A stretch of DNA of 64,000 nucleotides from DAOUJI01 sp965237875 (GCA_965237875.1 CBDEGP010000002.1:248001-312000), one strand, 5' to 3'. Numbered from the stretch's first letter, positions 50,314 through 59,685 are shown. Program-made: numbers and translations. Notes: generated from the sequence alone by a model not told the origin.

Positions 50314-53145
50314 ATGGGACAAGACAACACACCTTCAGTATTCGTATCGCTGGACCTCGAAACAACCGGTCTGGACTCCGAGCGAGACGCCATAATCGAG
50401 ATCGGCGCCGTGAAGTTCCGGGGCCGTCAGGTCCTGGATACGTACCAGACGCTGGTCAACCCCTTCAGGCAGCTGCCCGACTTCATCAAACGCCTTACGG
50501 GAATTACCCAACGCAGCCTTGACAGGGCCGTGCCTTTTGCCGCGGTGGCGGGAGAGTTGGAGGAATTCATCGGGGACCTCCCCATCGTAGGCCATAACAT
50601 CTCATTTGACATAAAGTTTTTGGCCAGCCACGGATTGGCGCTGGGCAACGACTCTTACGACACCTGGGACCTTGCCTCTGTCCTGCTGCCTTACTCGACA
50701 GAATATTCCCTCTCCAGTCTTGCCCCCGCGTTGGGGGCCGACCACACCAACCCCCATAGGGCGCTGTCCGACGCCCAGGCGACCCACGGCGTGTTCGTCC
50801 ACCTGTTGGACCAAGCCGAAAAGCTTGACCCTTCCGTGGCGGACACCATAGGCCGGATCTCCGCCAGAGCCCAGTGGAAAGTCGGACACCTCATGGGCAG
50901 GCGGGCAAGCGTCGAGTCCGCCGACGCACCGTCCGTTTCGGGCGTCGACACCTTGAGCCTGTCGCAGCGTCTGACCCGCTCAAGCAAGAGGCCGAGGCGA
51001 ATATCCGAGTTTCCCGAGGCGGCGCTTGAGGGGATTTCGTCCCTGCTGGAGCCCGGCGGCCTCGTGGCCCAAGCATTCCCGGGTTTTGAGCGCCGCCCCG
51101 AGCAGGCGGCCATGACCGATGCGGTGGCCGGGGCAATAGCCGGAAACCGGCACCTGATGGTAGAAGCGGGCACCGGCGTAGGCAAATCGCTGGCTTACCT
51201 CATTCCAGCCATCGTCTATTCCGTCCAGTCCGGCGACCGGATAGTGGTGTCCACAAACACCATCAACTTGCAGGAGCAGCTGCTGAACAAAGACATACCC
51301 GATCTGGTGCGCCTGCTGGAGGACGGCGGGATGATTCCCCGGGGGGAGTTCAAGGTTGCTTCGCTAAAGGGGCGGGCCAACTACATGTGTCTTCGACGCT
51401 GGGTGCAGATGGCCCGTTCCGAGACCCTGAATTCCAACGAGGCCAGGCTTCTGAGCAAGACCCTCCTCTGGCTGCAAAAAACGGAGACGGGAGACCGGGC
51501 TGAGATCAACCTTGCCGGGCGGGACGCTGTGACCTGGAACCGGGTCTCCTCAGCCGAGGCGGGCCAGTGCCCTGGAATCAAGGGTGAGGGCCCCTGCTTC
51601 CTCCGCTCCGCCAGGGACAGGGCGGAAGGCGCACACATGGTGGTGATCAACCACGCTCTGCTTCTCTCCGACCTGGCGATAGATGGGGGCGTCTTGCCGG
51701 AGTATCAACGCTTGGTCATCGACGAGGCCCACAACCTGGAAGAGGGCGCCACCAGGCAGCTGGGGTTCCAGGTCTCAGAAAACCTCATGGACGAGACGCT
51801 GGAGGCGTTGGCCCACATTCTTACAGAGGCCAGCGTGCTTCTCAATGCACCTACCGTTTCGCCGGCCCAGAAGCAACTCGGCGGCGGCATGGTCGAAGCC
51901 TTCCAGCCCAAGTGGGCCGGCCGCATGAGGGAGCGGTGGAGCCGCCTTTGGAACCAGATAGATTCCTTCCTTGCGAACCACGGCGAAAATAACGATTCCG
52001 ACCAGCTGAGGATTACGCGAGGGACCCGCTCACAGCCCGCATGGTCCCAGGTGGAGCTTAATTGGGAGAACGTGGACGCGGTCCTGGCCGAGGCCAGCCG
52101 GTTGTCCGACAACCTGGCGAATTTCCTGGAGAACATCGACGTAGAGGGCCCCATAACCCCTGAGAACGTCATCCTCGATATGATCGGCTGGGACGAGAAC
52201 CTTGCAGCGCTGCGGGAAAGGCTCAAGACCCTCCTCGGTGTGGCCCCCCAGGAAGAGCGCATCGACTGGATATCCCGGGAGCGGGTTAGAGGCGGAGACG
52301 CTTCCAAGTCCAATATAGTAATAAACTCCGCTCCCCTGAACGTGGGCCGTGAGTTGGACTCGCGGCTCTTCTCCCAGAAGAGTTCGGTCGTGTTGACCAG
52401 CGCCACCCTGACCGTCGGCGGCGACTTTGGCTACATCCGCGAGCGCACCGGCCTGGAAGGGGCCGACGAACTGACCGTCGGCTCTCCGTTCGATTACAAG
52501 AAAGCGGCGTTGTTGATGGTCCCGGAGGATATGCCCAACCCCGACGCCTTCGGATACCAGGAAGCGCTTGACAACCTCCTGGTCTCGCTAACCCACGCCC
52601 TGGCGGGACGCACACTGGCCCTGTTCACTTCCCATGCTTCTCTCAGGAGGACGGCCCAGGCGATACGCGGCGCCGTGGAGGCCGAAGGTCTCCGTGTTCT
52701 CGCCCAGGGGGTGGACGGTTCGCCCGCTCAGATAATGCGGAGCTTCGGCGCCAGCGCCGACGGCATAATCCTGGGTACCAGCAGCTTTTGGGAAGGGGTG
52801 GACCTTTCCGACGGGGCCTTGAAAGCCCTGGTCATAGCCAGGCTTCCATTCAACGTGCCCACCGACCCCATCTTCTCAGCCCGGTCAGAGGGCTACGAGG
52901 AGCCGTTCACCCAGTATGCCATACCCCAAGCCGCGCTCCGGTTCAGGCAGGGGTTCGGCAGGCTTATCCGCGGCAGCGCCGACAGGGGAAGCATTGTGGT
53001 GGCGGACAAGCGGATCGTTTCCAGGTCCTACGGCAAGATTTTCCTTAATTCCCTCCCGCCGGTGACCTTCAAGAAGCCTGTGTTGAGCGCAGTGGCTGAC
53101 GAGGCCGCTCTGTGGGCGGCGGGAGTCATGGAGCCACGGCCGTGA
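50314..53145 (+). CDS. DinG-family helicase with N-terminal 3'-5' exonuclease domain
   Basis: 943 residues. A DEDDh exonuclease comes first (SLDLETTGL, HNISFDIKFLASHG, PHRALSDAQATH). A superfamily 2 XPD-like helicase follows, with EAGTGVGKSLAYLIPA (motif I), VIDEAHNLEEG (II), LTSATLTVGGDF and QGFGRLIRGSADRG (VI). This is the Bacillus DinG layout. In the XPD iron-sulfur position only three cysteines are visible (ANYMC, AGQC, GPC), so the cluster may be absent or altered. It overlaps the glycosylase gene by 4 bases. Confidence 0.93.
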   Translation: MGQDNTPSVFVSLDLETTGLDSERDAIIEIGAVKFRGRQVLDTYQTLVNPFRQLPDFIKRLTGITQRSLDRAVPFAAVAGELEEFIGDLPIVGHNISFDIKFLASHGLALGNDSYDTWDLASVLLPYSTEYSLSSLAPALGADHTNPHRALSDAQATHGVFVHLLDQAEKLDPSVADTIGRISARAQWKVGHLMGRRASVESADAPSVSGVDTLSLSQRLTRSSKRPRRISEFPEAALEGISSLLEPGGLVAQAFPGFERRPEQAAMTDAVAGAIAGNRHLMVEAGTGVGKSLAYLIPAIVYSVQSGDRIVVSTNTINLQEQLLNKDIPDLVRLLEDGGMIPRGEFKVASLKGRANYMCLRRWVQMARSETLNSNEARLLSKTLLWLQKTETGDRAEINLAGRDAVTWNRVSSAEAGQCPGIKGEGPCFLRSARDRAEGAHMVVINHALLLSDLAIDGGVLPEYQRLVIDEAHNLEEGATRQLGFQVSENLMDETLEALAHILTEASVLLNAPTVSPAQKQLGGGMVEAFQPKWAGRMRERWSRLWNQIDSFLANHGENNDSDQLRITRGTRSQPAWSQVELNWENVDAVLAEASRLSDNLANFLENIDVEGPITPENVILDMIGWDENLAALRERLKTLLGVAPQEERIDWISRERVRGGDASKSNIVINSAPLNVGRELDSRLFSQKSSVVLTSATLTVGGDFGYIRERTGLEGADELTVGSPFDYKKAALLMVPEDMPNPDAFGYQEALDNLLVSLTHALAGRTLALFTSHASLRRTAQAIRGAVEAEGLRVLAQGVDGSPAQIMRSFGASADGIILGTSSFWEGVDLSDGALKALVIARLPFNVPTDPIFSARSEGYEEPFTQYAIPQAALRFRQGFGRLIRGSADRGSIVVADKRIVSRSYGKIFLNSLPPVTFKKPVLSAVADEAALWAAGVMEPRP

Positions 53146-54041
53146 CTGACGCCCCGGTAAAGCTGCACATTGACCAGCCCTTCGACCTGACGTCTTCGCT
53201 GAACAGCGGCCAGTCCCACCGGTGGGAAAGGACGGACAGCCCTTACGGGCCGTCTACGGAGTGGCGCTTGGGAATCATGCTGGGCCACTTGGTGCAGGTC
53301 CGCCAGGTCTCGGGCAACGGGATGGGAGGAGCTTCCCTGGAGCTCCGGTCGGACCCTCCAAGGGACCCTGACTGCCTCATGTCCCTGGTCCGCCGCTACT
53401 TCCGGCTTGACGACGACATAGAGGGGATTTACCGGCGCATCACGACCGACCCACGGGTGGCAGAGATGGTGCAGCAGTACCGGGGGCTGCGGCTGCTGCG
53501 TCTCGACCCCTGGGAGTGCTTTGTCGCATTTATATGCTCCGCCAATTCCAACATCCCCCGAATCCACCAGAACATGGAGTCAATGGCCAGGGCTTTTGGC
53601 GAGCCTCTGGAGATTGACGGACAGGTCCGCCATTCCTTCCCGTCGCCGGCGCGGTTGGCGGAGGTGGGAGAACAGCCGCTCAGGGACTTGGGTCTAGGGT
53701 TCCGGGCCAAATACGTGGCCGCGGCCTCCCGCATGGTCGCAGACGGAGACCTGGACTTGGAACAGCTTGTTTTTACTCCCTACGATGAGGCCAAGAAACG
53801 TCTAATGGAAGCGCCGGGCATCGGTCCCAAGGTCGCGGACTGTATACTGCTCCATTCTCTCGACAAGCTGGAGGCATTCCCCATCGACGTCTGGGTGCGC
53901 AGGGCTTTGAGCGATTGGTACTTTCCAGGACGCAAGCCTCCCCCTGACAGGGTCATGCTGGAGTGGGCCCAAGACTACTTCGGGGACCTGGGGGGCTATT
54001 CCCAGCTATACCTCTTCCACGGCCGCAGGCTCCAGAAATAG
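53142..54041 (+). CDS. 8-oxoguanine DNA glycosylase (OGG1-like HhH-GPD)
   Basis: 299 residues from GTG 53142, which overlaps the upstream stop (GTGA) and has GGAG before it. The N-terminal IDQPFDLTSSLNSGQSHRWER is the OGG substrate domain (usual FxxL..GQ.FRW). The HhH-GPD core has APGIGPKVADCILLHS with the nucleophile Lys230 and PIDVWVRRAL with Asp249, spaced 19 residues as in human OGG1 (K249/D268). It excises 8-oxoguanine in base excision repair. Translational coupling to the DinG-like gene suggests a shared repair context. Confidence 0.92.
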   Translation: MTDAPVKLHIDQPFDLTSSLNSGQSHRWERTDSPYGPSTEWRLGIMLGHLVQVRQVSGNGMGGASLELRSDPPRDPDCLMSLVRRYFRLDDDIEGIYRRITTDPRVAEMVQQYRGLRLLRLDPWECFVAFICSANSNIPRIHQNMESMARAFGEPLEIDGQVRHSFPSPARLAEVGEQPLRDLGLGFRAKYVAAASRMVADGDLDLEQLVFTPYDEAKKRLMEAPGIGPKVADCILLHSLDKLEAFPIDVWVRRALSDWYFPGRKPPPDRVMLEWAQDYFGDLGGYSQLYLFHGRRLQK

Positions 54042-54071
54042 GCCAGGCGCCTAGAGCGGACAGTCGTGAGG

Positions 54072-54170
54072 TCAAAGGGTCCATGCGTTCACGATGGCGA
54101 CGCCGTTGAGGTCGCCCTCAGCAGCCCGGTTATGAGTAAGGTATACATGGCAGGCATGGCGAGACGCCAT
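54072..54170 (-). pseudogene. relic of a VapC-type PIN-domain toxin (C-terminus)
   Basis: On the minus strand the frame ending at 54072-54074 reads MASRHACHVYLTHNRAAEGD and then LNGVAIVNAWTL, with a stop just upstream at 54174-54176. It resembles the VapC/FitB end (VTxNxxDF...GVAVVNPW). A neighbouring frame upstream reads LPIIAD, so a frameshift near 54172 is likely. No intact N-terminus or antitoxin is found. Confidence 0.35.
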
Positions 54171-54176
54171 CTGCTA

Positions 54177-54527
54177 TGATGGGCAGACCGGAAGACCCTG
54201 AACCAATGAGGCAGTAGTCGCCTATTGCGACCTCAACTATTGGATCTATCGGACCCATGAACCGAGGCGGCGCTCTACATTTCATATTCCTAAGAAGTAC
54301 GGCCTTACCCGTAGGATTGATGTTCCTACCACGAACGTCGAGACGAGAGCGAGGATGTGCCGTAATTCCCTTCAGAAACCGCCGCTTGTCCCTGGCCGCA
54401 ACCGCAACCTGCCTCTTGAAGCCCGGTTCAGGTGTAAACTGACATGCCTCAGTAGACAACTCTGGGGAGCTTTGGAGCAGAACCGCACACACCAACCCGA
54501 CATCTATGAATGACAAGGAGAAAGACG
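54177..54527. other. intergenic region before the amidohydrolase gene
   Basis: 351 bases with lower GC than the surroundings. An uninterrupted minus-strand frame spans it, but it shows no family pattern and no start context. It may be decayed sequence linked to the toxin relic. Confidence 0.4.
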
Positions 54528-55382
54528 ATGGCGACTCGGACCCGCACAATTGACTCACAAGTGCATGCCTACGAACGGGACCGTCCGGAACGCCCCTGGA
54601 GCGGGGTCTTGCAAGGTCCTGATGAGGTCACCGGCGACGATATGGTGGCAGCGATGGACGCCGTGGGCGTCGATGGAGCTTTGCTGGTTTCGCCGTACAC
54701 TATGTACCGTTACGACCCCAGCTATGCACTCGAGGTATACGCGAAACACCCGGGCCGGTTCGGCTTGATCAAGCCATTTGACCCCCGGTCGGAAACTGTC
54801 GCTGACGAGATGGCTGAGTGGGCGACTACGCTTGGTGTGGTCGGAGCGCGCCTTATGTTTTGGGGCCAGCCATTCGAAGCGGACGACCCCGGTCTCAATC
54901 GCATACTGGCCGCCGGAGCCAAAGCCGGCTTCCCTGTGAATGTCATGTGCTCGGGCCAACTGCCTCTCTTACGGGAGCTTGCTCGCCGTCATCCAGACAC
55001 CCAGATAGTGGTCGATCACCTGGGTCTGGCACAGCCCTTCGACCCGCCGCCGCCGCCAGAGCCGTTTGCCGATTTGGCCAATGTGCTTTCGCTGGCAGAA
55101 TGCGACAACGTGGCCATCAAGATTTCCGGGACCTGTACCCTGTCCCATGAGCCATTCCCGTACCCGGACATCTGGGAGCCTTTAGGGAGGGTGTTCAACG
55201 CCTTCGGCTTCGACCGGTGCATGTGGGGCACCGACTGGACAAGGGCGGTGAACTTGTTGACCTACGAGCAGGGAGTTGAGGCGTTCCGGGTCACTGACCA
55301 GCTCTCGGATTCAGAGCGTTCGGCGCTCATGGGCGGAACCCTCGCGAAGATTTACAACTGGTCGCCTGGCATGGGTGAGTAG
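54528..55382 (+). CDS. amidohydrolase-2 family metal-dependent hydrolase
   Basis: 284 residues from ATG 54528; AAGGAG (54515-54520) is 7 bases upstream. TIDSQVHAYERD replaces the usual DxHxH entry with QVHAY, as in some amidohydrolase-2 enzymes. Further signatures are GLIKPFDPRS, IVVDHLGLAQP and RCMWGTDWTR. These fit the TIM-barrel lactonase/decarboxylase group (PF04909), acting on cyclic lactones or aromatic acids. The specific reaction is not clear. Confidence 0.88.
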   Translation: MATRTRTIDSQVHAYERDRPERPWSGVLQGPDEVTGDDMVAAMDAVGVDGALLVSPYTMYRYDPSYALEVYAKHPGRFGLIKPFDPRSETVADEMAEWATTLGVVGARLMFWGQPFEADDPGLNRILAAGAKAGFPVNVMCSGQLPLLRELARRHPDTQIVVDHLGLAQPFDPPPPPEPFADLANVLSLAECDNVAIKISGTCTLSHEPFPYPDIWEPLGRVFNAFGFDRCMWGTDWTRAVNLLTYEQGVEAFRVTDQLSDSERSALMGGTLAKIYNWSPGMGE

Positions 55383-55668
55383 ATTGGCGCCGGGGCGGAG
55401 GCTCCGAGGTAGATCGGTCTCCGCAGCCAGGTTCCGCCTACAGTACACGCAGGCCGGAAATGGTGGGCTTAAGGCGACTGTACTGCGAATGTTAGAAGTA
55501 CCCCCTATAAGGGAGCGCAGGCGTGCACTCCATTATAGGGGCTATCGGTTCGCCAACCAACCAGACCCATACGGACGGCATTTACCTGGGCGTCGCAAGA
55601 GACCTTGAGTGGATAGTGGCCCTTCGCTGAATATACCTATCCCTTCTGTCGGAAGGTTGTAAAGCGGG
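55383..55668. repeat. intergenic region with a 40-base imperfect hairpin
   Basis: CCCCTATAA (55502-55510) and TTATAGGGG (55533-55541) are exact inverted arms. The stem continues inward through GGAG/CTCC and GCA/TGC around a 4-base loop. No gene or T-run is associated. Possible tiny non-autonomous element or regulatory hairpin; nothing else is seen in the interval. Confidence 0.4.
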
Positions 55669-56949
55669 CTACGTCATCCGCGGGTGTGATGCGAGGCGTT
55701 GATGGACTGTACGAGATGGAATCGCGCCACACTTAGTCAGAGGGCTATCCAACTGCGCTGTGGAGGAGTTGACGCTTTCCTGTGCCCCACGCCGCGAGTC
55801 CCTGGGGCGGCGAACCGGCTGCCCGCTTCGATATGCGGCGACTCGCCAGAGCCACTCTGCAGGTCCGAACAAGTAGCGACTCAGCCACGCTTGCGACCAC
55901 CACATCTGCAGCGCCCACACTGCGAACACAAACACCAAAAGGGCGCTTCGGTTCACAAAGTCGACATCTCCTAGCAAGATTGTCAAAACAAGCACACGCA
56001 GCGCCGTCTGCGCCAAGTAGTTGGTCAATGCCATCCTCCCGACTGCGCGTAGACGCTGCTTGAGCCAGTTGTCTGCACGGTTGTTCCAGAGGATGATGAG
56101 ACTCATGTATCCCAGCGAGGAGGGAATCGTGCCGAGCGTGTTGGGAATCTGACCGATAAAGGCGACCTCGCGAGAGTAATCGTTCACTGCGGTAATGATG
56201 ACGCTGGCGCCGGCAAGCGGCAAACCGACGGCAAGCCCGACCATTGCGGTCAGTCGATATGTCCTCTCAGGCAAGCCGCCGTTCATAAAGCCGGTGCGAT
56301 ACAAGCCGGCGCCGACGAGAATCAGCCCTAATGCGCGCAGGAAATAGCCCAGCAGGACGGGAATCCCAATAACCTCTTGGTCCGAAATCTCGCCCGATGT
56401 CCAGAGACCGGATAGTGATGTGGTGGTCGTGTCGGCGATGTACTGCGCGAGCAGTGCACACGTAACGGATAGCGCGAACACGGCAACTCCAAGAGAGATG
56501 AGCGCCCAATTCGGCAGCTTTCGCAGGGCGACCAGAAAGACCGATGATACTGCATAAGCCGTCAGCATATCGCCATCCCACAACCAGAGGTGGAGGACGC
56601 CGACTAGCAGCAGTAGCGTGTTCCGCCACAGGTTCAGCACGACTGCGCGCCTTCCTCTCCCGCTGGCACGGTCGATGAAGAGAATCATCCCCGCGCCGAA
56701 CAGCAGCGAAAACAACCCCATGAACTTCTGGTCGATGAAGACCTCGCCGAAGATACCCACAGCCCAGTCGAGCGGTGTCTCTGAGCCGCCCGCGCTCAGG
56801 TTGAAGTAGGGCGCAAAGCCGAACTTGAATGAAACAGCGTTCATCAGCAGAATGCCCAGCACCGCAACCCCGCGTATCAGGTCGAGGCTGGTTATCCGCC
56901 CGGACTCGCGAACGGGGCCGGAATCAATGGTCTGGGAACGTGCTGCCAA
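55669..56949 (-). CDS. DUF418 family membrane protein
   Basis: 426 residues. The N-terminus RITSLDLIRGVAVLGILLMN is the typical DUF418/acyltransferase-3-like entry. About ten membrane helices follow. The C-terminal DUF418 region has MGRMALTNYLAQ-like RAVGRMALTNYLAQTALRV and WSQAWLSRYLFGPAEWLWRV. After the family's usual end the protein runs on for some 50 residues of low-conservation sequence (RPRDSRRGAQESVN...), perhaps from loss of the original stop. Function unknown; acyl or lipid transfer is suspected for the family. Confidence 0.88.
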   Translation of the reverse strand: MAARSQTIDSGPVRESGRITSLDLIRGVAVLGILLMNAVSFKFGFAPYFNLSAGGSETPLDWAVGIFGEVFIDQKFMGLFSLLFGAGMILFIDRASGRGRRAVVLNLWRNTLLLLVGVLHLWLWDGDMLTAYAVSSVFLVALRKLPNWALISLGVAVFALSVTCALLAQYIADTTTTSLSGLWTSGEISDQEVIGIPVLLGYFLRALGLILVGAGLYRTGFMNGGLPERTYRLTAMVGLAVGLPLAGASVIITAVNDYSREVAFIGQIPNTLGTIPSSLGYMSLIILWNNRADNWLKQRLRAVGRMALTNYLAQTALRVLVLTILLGDVDFVNRSALLVFVFAVWALQMWWSQAWLSRYLFGPAEWLWRVAAYRSGQPVRRPRDSRRGAQESVNSSTAQLDSPLTKCGAIPSRTVHQRLASHPRMT

Positions 56950-57234
56950 TAGGTGGTACTCCTTGAGCGAGACTGGGAGAGTTAACGTAGCCTCAGCTCA
57001 GAGGGCGCTGCCAAAGTGTATTGTGAAGGTGACCAGGGCGCAGCATCAAGTTATTCATGGCTATCTGTATCCAAGCCTCACTGCCGCTCACCAACCACTC
57101 ATGGTCCTTATTCAACCCATGAGATGGCTCAAGTCCCTTGGTTTAGGGGCTTGCAGTTGCGATCAAATCATCAGTGGGGATGCCGCGGTAGGATGATGGT
57201 GTCGTGAGTCACTTACACTCCTAGCAGAGAATGG
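56950..57234. other. intergenic region, nothing recognised
   Basis: 285 bases between the DUF418 gene and the transposase relic. No open frame with coding character on either strand. The transposase relic ends at its right side. Confidence 0.4.
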
Positions 57235-57555
57235 TCACGTCCGATTATGGGCTGGCTTCAAGTCCACCGCCCACGAGTACCGGAGCTTTTTGGTGTCTAT
57301 TGTGTACTGCGAACTTTTCGCTGGGTGGTCTCGCTGCAGGACAGTGGGCGCGGGTCAGACACTCCCGTTCCACCCCGAGCTCATCAACTAAGGAAACCCG
57401 GTAAGGAAACCCGGAGCACGAACAGGCCGTTTTCCTCCACGGCTTGTTCCTTGAACCCTTCAACGATCAACCCGCTGCGCGCCAGTTGGTGGCTGCTGAC
57501 GTTGGCCTTCACCAGGCAGGAATCGGCGTACAGCTCCGACGAGAGCAGGCCCAGG
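57235..57555 (-). pseudogene. DDE transposase relic (IS remnant), frameshifted
   Basis: Three consecutive minus-strand segments in shifting frames read as one transposase C-terminal half. They are ELYADSCLVKANVSSHQLAR with FKEQAVEENGLFVLRV, then VDELGVERECLTRAHC, then RDHPAKSSQYTIDTKKL and RYSWAVDLKPAHNRT. I recognise the pattern as IS5/IS1182-type transposases from memory. The first break is an exact 13-bp tandem duplication (57390-57402 / 57403-57414 plus shared base); removing one copy restores frame. The second is a small indel near 57335. No terminal inverted repeats are identified. Confidence 0.65.
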
Positions 57556-57869
57556 GGTTGAAGCCATCGAAGATTTCTCCGAAGCCATCACGGCCAGTCC
57601 GGTCGATGAAATACGCGATGGTGAAGTGGGCGAACACCTTGTCGTCGATGGTGAGGAAACAGAACCAGCGGAGGTCGAAACCCCGACGCTGCTATTGATG
57701 ACAGAGGAATCGCCCACCTCGACCCTGGAGCAACAGCGGTTTATGGCCAAGCAGTTGCCGGACTCCCCGTTGGTGGTCTATCCTGGGCCTGGATTACGGC
57801 ATCAACGCAATCCACCCGGAGTGGTGCACCCGACAGGTGCGGGAGTTTGTCGCTTCGCGGACCATTTAA
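57556..57869 (+). pseudogene. C-terminal relic of an alpha/beta-hydrolase-like protein
   Basis: The plus-strand frame reads VEAIEDFSEAITASPVDEIR, PTLLLMTEESPTSTLEQQ, RFMAKQLPDSPLVVYPG. After one extra G in the GGG at 57785-57787 it continues GLDYGINAIHPEWCTRQVRE to a TAA at 57867-57869. The late Asp/His-like end fits an alpha/beta hydrolase. The N-terminal half is missing and the transposase relic abuts it, suggesting disruption by an insertion and deletion. Confidence 0.5.
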
Positions 57870-57879
57870 GGAGGGAATT

Positions 57880-58902
57880 ATGTCCTACTACATGTATGTT
57901 GCCGTGCAAGAGGATAACAGAATATCGGTCTTTACCGTGGACCCCCAAACCGGAGGTCTTACGCATCAAGACGATGTGCCCGTGCCCGGCGGGCCCTTTA
58001 CCCTAGCGATCAGTCGCGACCGCAATTACCTGTATGCCGGCTCCCGGGAAAACCCTCAGTTGACCAGCTTCCGGATTGACCAGTCCGGTGGAGGCCTCAC
58101 GCAGACGGGGACGGCGCCGCTGGAGACGAGGCCGGCCTACGTATCCACGGACCGCAGGGGCAGGTTCGTGCTGTCGGCCTATTACCATGGAGGGCGTGTG
58201 GGCGTGCACCCCATAGGGGATGACGGGTCGGTGGGAGAGCCGCCCGTCGAATGGCTGGAGACGGCGACAGGGGCCCACGCGATGGAGACTGACCCGACCA
58301 ACAGCTACGCTTTCGTTCCCCACATAGCGGGAAACGGCCCCAACGCCATCTGGCAATTCAAGTTCGACGAGGACACGGGCCATATTACCCCCAACTCGCC
58401 CGCCACAGTGGAACCGGAAGAATTCTTGGGGCCTCGCCACTTTTGCTTTCATCCTTCTCTGGACGTCCTCTACTTCTCCAACGAGCAGGGGTGTAGCGTG
58501 AGCGGCTACCGTCTGGACACCGCGTCGGGAACGCTGTCGCTCTTCCAGACCATAGCCACTTTGCCCGAGGGCTTCACCGAGCGGAACACCTGCTCGCAGA
58601 TCCAGATCACCGGGTCCGGGAGGTTCCTGTACGCGCCAAACAGGGGACATAACAGCATCGCTTGCTTCTCGGTGGACACTGCCACGGGAGAGTTGACCGC
58701 CAACGGCATCGTTGCCTCCGAACCCATACCCAACGCTCTATGCCTGGGACCCGAGGACCGGTTCATCTACTCCGCCGGCCAGGAATCTGGCCAAATGGCC
58801 ACCTTTAGTGTCAACCCGGATTCGGGGGAGTTGACCCGGTTGGAGACCACTCCATTGGGAAACAGTCCGGGATGGATATCGATTGTGGAGTTGCCGCGGT
58901 AA
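57880..58902 (+). CDS. lactonase family beta-propeller (6-phosphogluconolactonase-like)
   Basis: 340 residues from ATG 57880, which has AGGAGGG (57869-57875) 4 bases upstream. The seven-bladed YbhE-like pattern is clear: VAVQEDNRISVFTVDPQTGGL, ISRDRNYLYAGSRE, TDRRGRFVLSAYYHGGRVGV, CFHPSLDVLYFSNEQGCSVS and ITGSGRFLYAPNRGHNSIA. Members hydrolyse 6-phosphogluconolactone or related sugar/organic acid lactones. The physiological lactone is not known. Its promoter must lie in the decayed hydrolase region upstream. Confidence 0.92.
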   Translation: MSYYMYVAVQEDNRISVFTVDPQTGGLTHQDDVPVPGGPFTLAISRDRNYLYAGSRENPQLTSFRIDQSGGGLTQTGTAPLETRPAYVSTDRRGRFVLSAYYHGGRVGVHPIGDDGSVGEPPVEWLETATGAHAMETDPTNSYAFVPHIAGNGPNAIWQFKFDEDTGHITPNSPATVEPEEFLGPRHFCFHPSLDVLYFSNEQGCSVSGYRLDTASGTLSLFQTIATLPEGFTERNTCSQIQITGSGRFLYAPNRGHNSIACFSVDTATGELTANGIVASEPIPNALCLGPEDRFIYSAGQESGQMATFSVNPDSGELTRLETTPLGNSPGWISIVELPR

Positions 58903-58921
58903 CTGACAACACCGGAACAGA

Positions 58922-58946
58922 GGGCGCACACGCGCGGTGTGCGCCC
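58922..58946 (+). terminator. perfect 10-bp hairpin after the lactonase gene
   Basis: GGGCGCACAC-GCGCG-GTGTGCGCCC, 20 bases past the stop. No T-run follows, so it is a likely 3' end structure rather than a proven intrinsic terminator. The rest of the gap to 59190 shows no gene. Confidence 0.45.
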
Positions 58947-59190
58947 ATCCGCTCGCAATCCCGATCCCTCCGGCCCCATCAGATGCGCCTCGGGTGCCCA
59001 ACCGCTTTTTTGCCCCTTCGAATCACCCCTAGCCCGCTGTTCCCAACCCACGGCCCCTCCCTGATGCCTCCCCTCAGCAAAATCTCGCCCTCAGCCGCCG
59101 CAGCGCTAGCTTAGGTGGTGGATTTGAGTACGACGCATACTGGGGTCAGCCTCAGCTTGTTGGTCCTATGCAGACTACGACCGCGTCGCG

Positions 59191-59610
59191 TCAACTGGCG
59201 CCGATTACGTTCCCCTCATCGTCCGTCAAGAGAATCCCCTTAGTGGAGTCCACCAACACCATCCGGTTGCCCCATCGATCCTCAACCACCGTGCATCGCC
59301 GGATCTGGATGTCGAAAGGCGGGACGATGACTCTGCCTCCGGCCGCTCGGACTCGAGCTGCTGCATCGTCTGCCGATTCAACCTTCAGGTCGGTCTCTTG
59401 GCCCCTACGCTCTACCTGGAGCACGATCTCGGCGTCCGAACCGGGCATCGCGAGACCAGCTTCTTTGTCAGTCCGCCAGAGGAGTCGGTGTCCAAGGTGG
59501 TCGCGGTAGAATTCCAGACCGACGTCAAGGTCCGGCACGTAGAACCTTACGCAATCGACCTTATCGACGAGCGGAGCCGAGCGATACTCCCGATCCATGA
59601 ACGCCTCCAT
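59191..59610 (-). CDS. VOC-family (glyoxalase/bleomycin resistance) protein
   Basis: 139 residues: VDCVRFYVPDLDVGLEFYRDHLGH at the N-terminus, EIVLQVERRG in the middle, and VEDRWGNRMVLVDSTKG near the end. One VOC module pair of beta-alpha-beta-beta-beta is present, with the metal-site Glu in the strand before GNRM not obvious. Such proteins include glyoxalases, dioxygenases and drug-binding proteins. This is the last chromosomal gene before the recombinase element. Confidence 0.87.
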   Translation of the reverse strand: MEAFMDREYRSAPLVDKVDCVRFYVPDLDVGLEFYRDHLGHRLLWRTDKEAGLAMPGSDAEIVLQVERRGQETDLKVESADDAAARVRAAGGRVIVPPFDIQIRRCTVVEDRWGNRMVLVDSTKGILLTDDEGNVIGAS

Positions 59611-59685
59611 ACGCCAGCTTGAGCGGCTCTAGCTTTCCTACTGCTCACCGTATCAGGCCTCCCGTTCACAGCGCCAAGCTGAACC

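Noticed and set aside
54130..54558. A 142-codon minus frame in the gap before the amidohydrolase
   Set aside because: No recognisable pattern or ribosome site, and it overlaps the start of the amidohydrolase gene.
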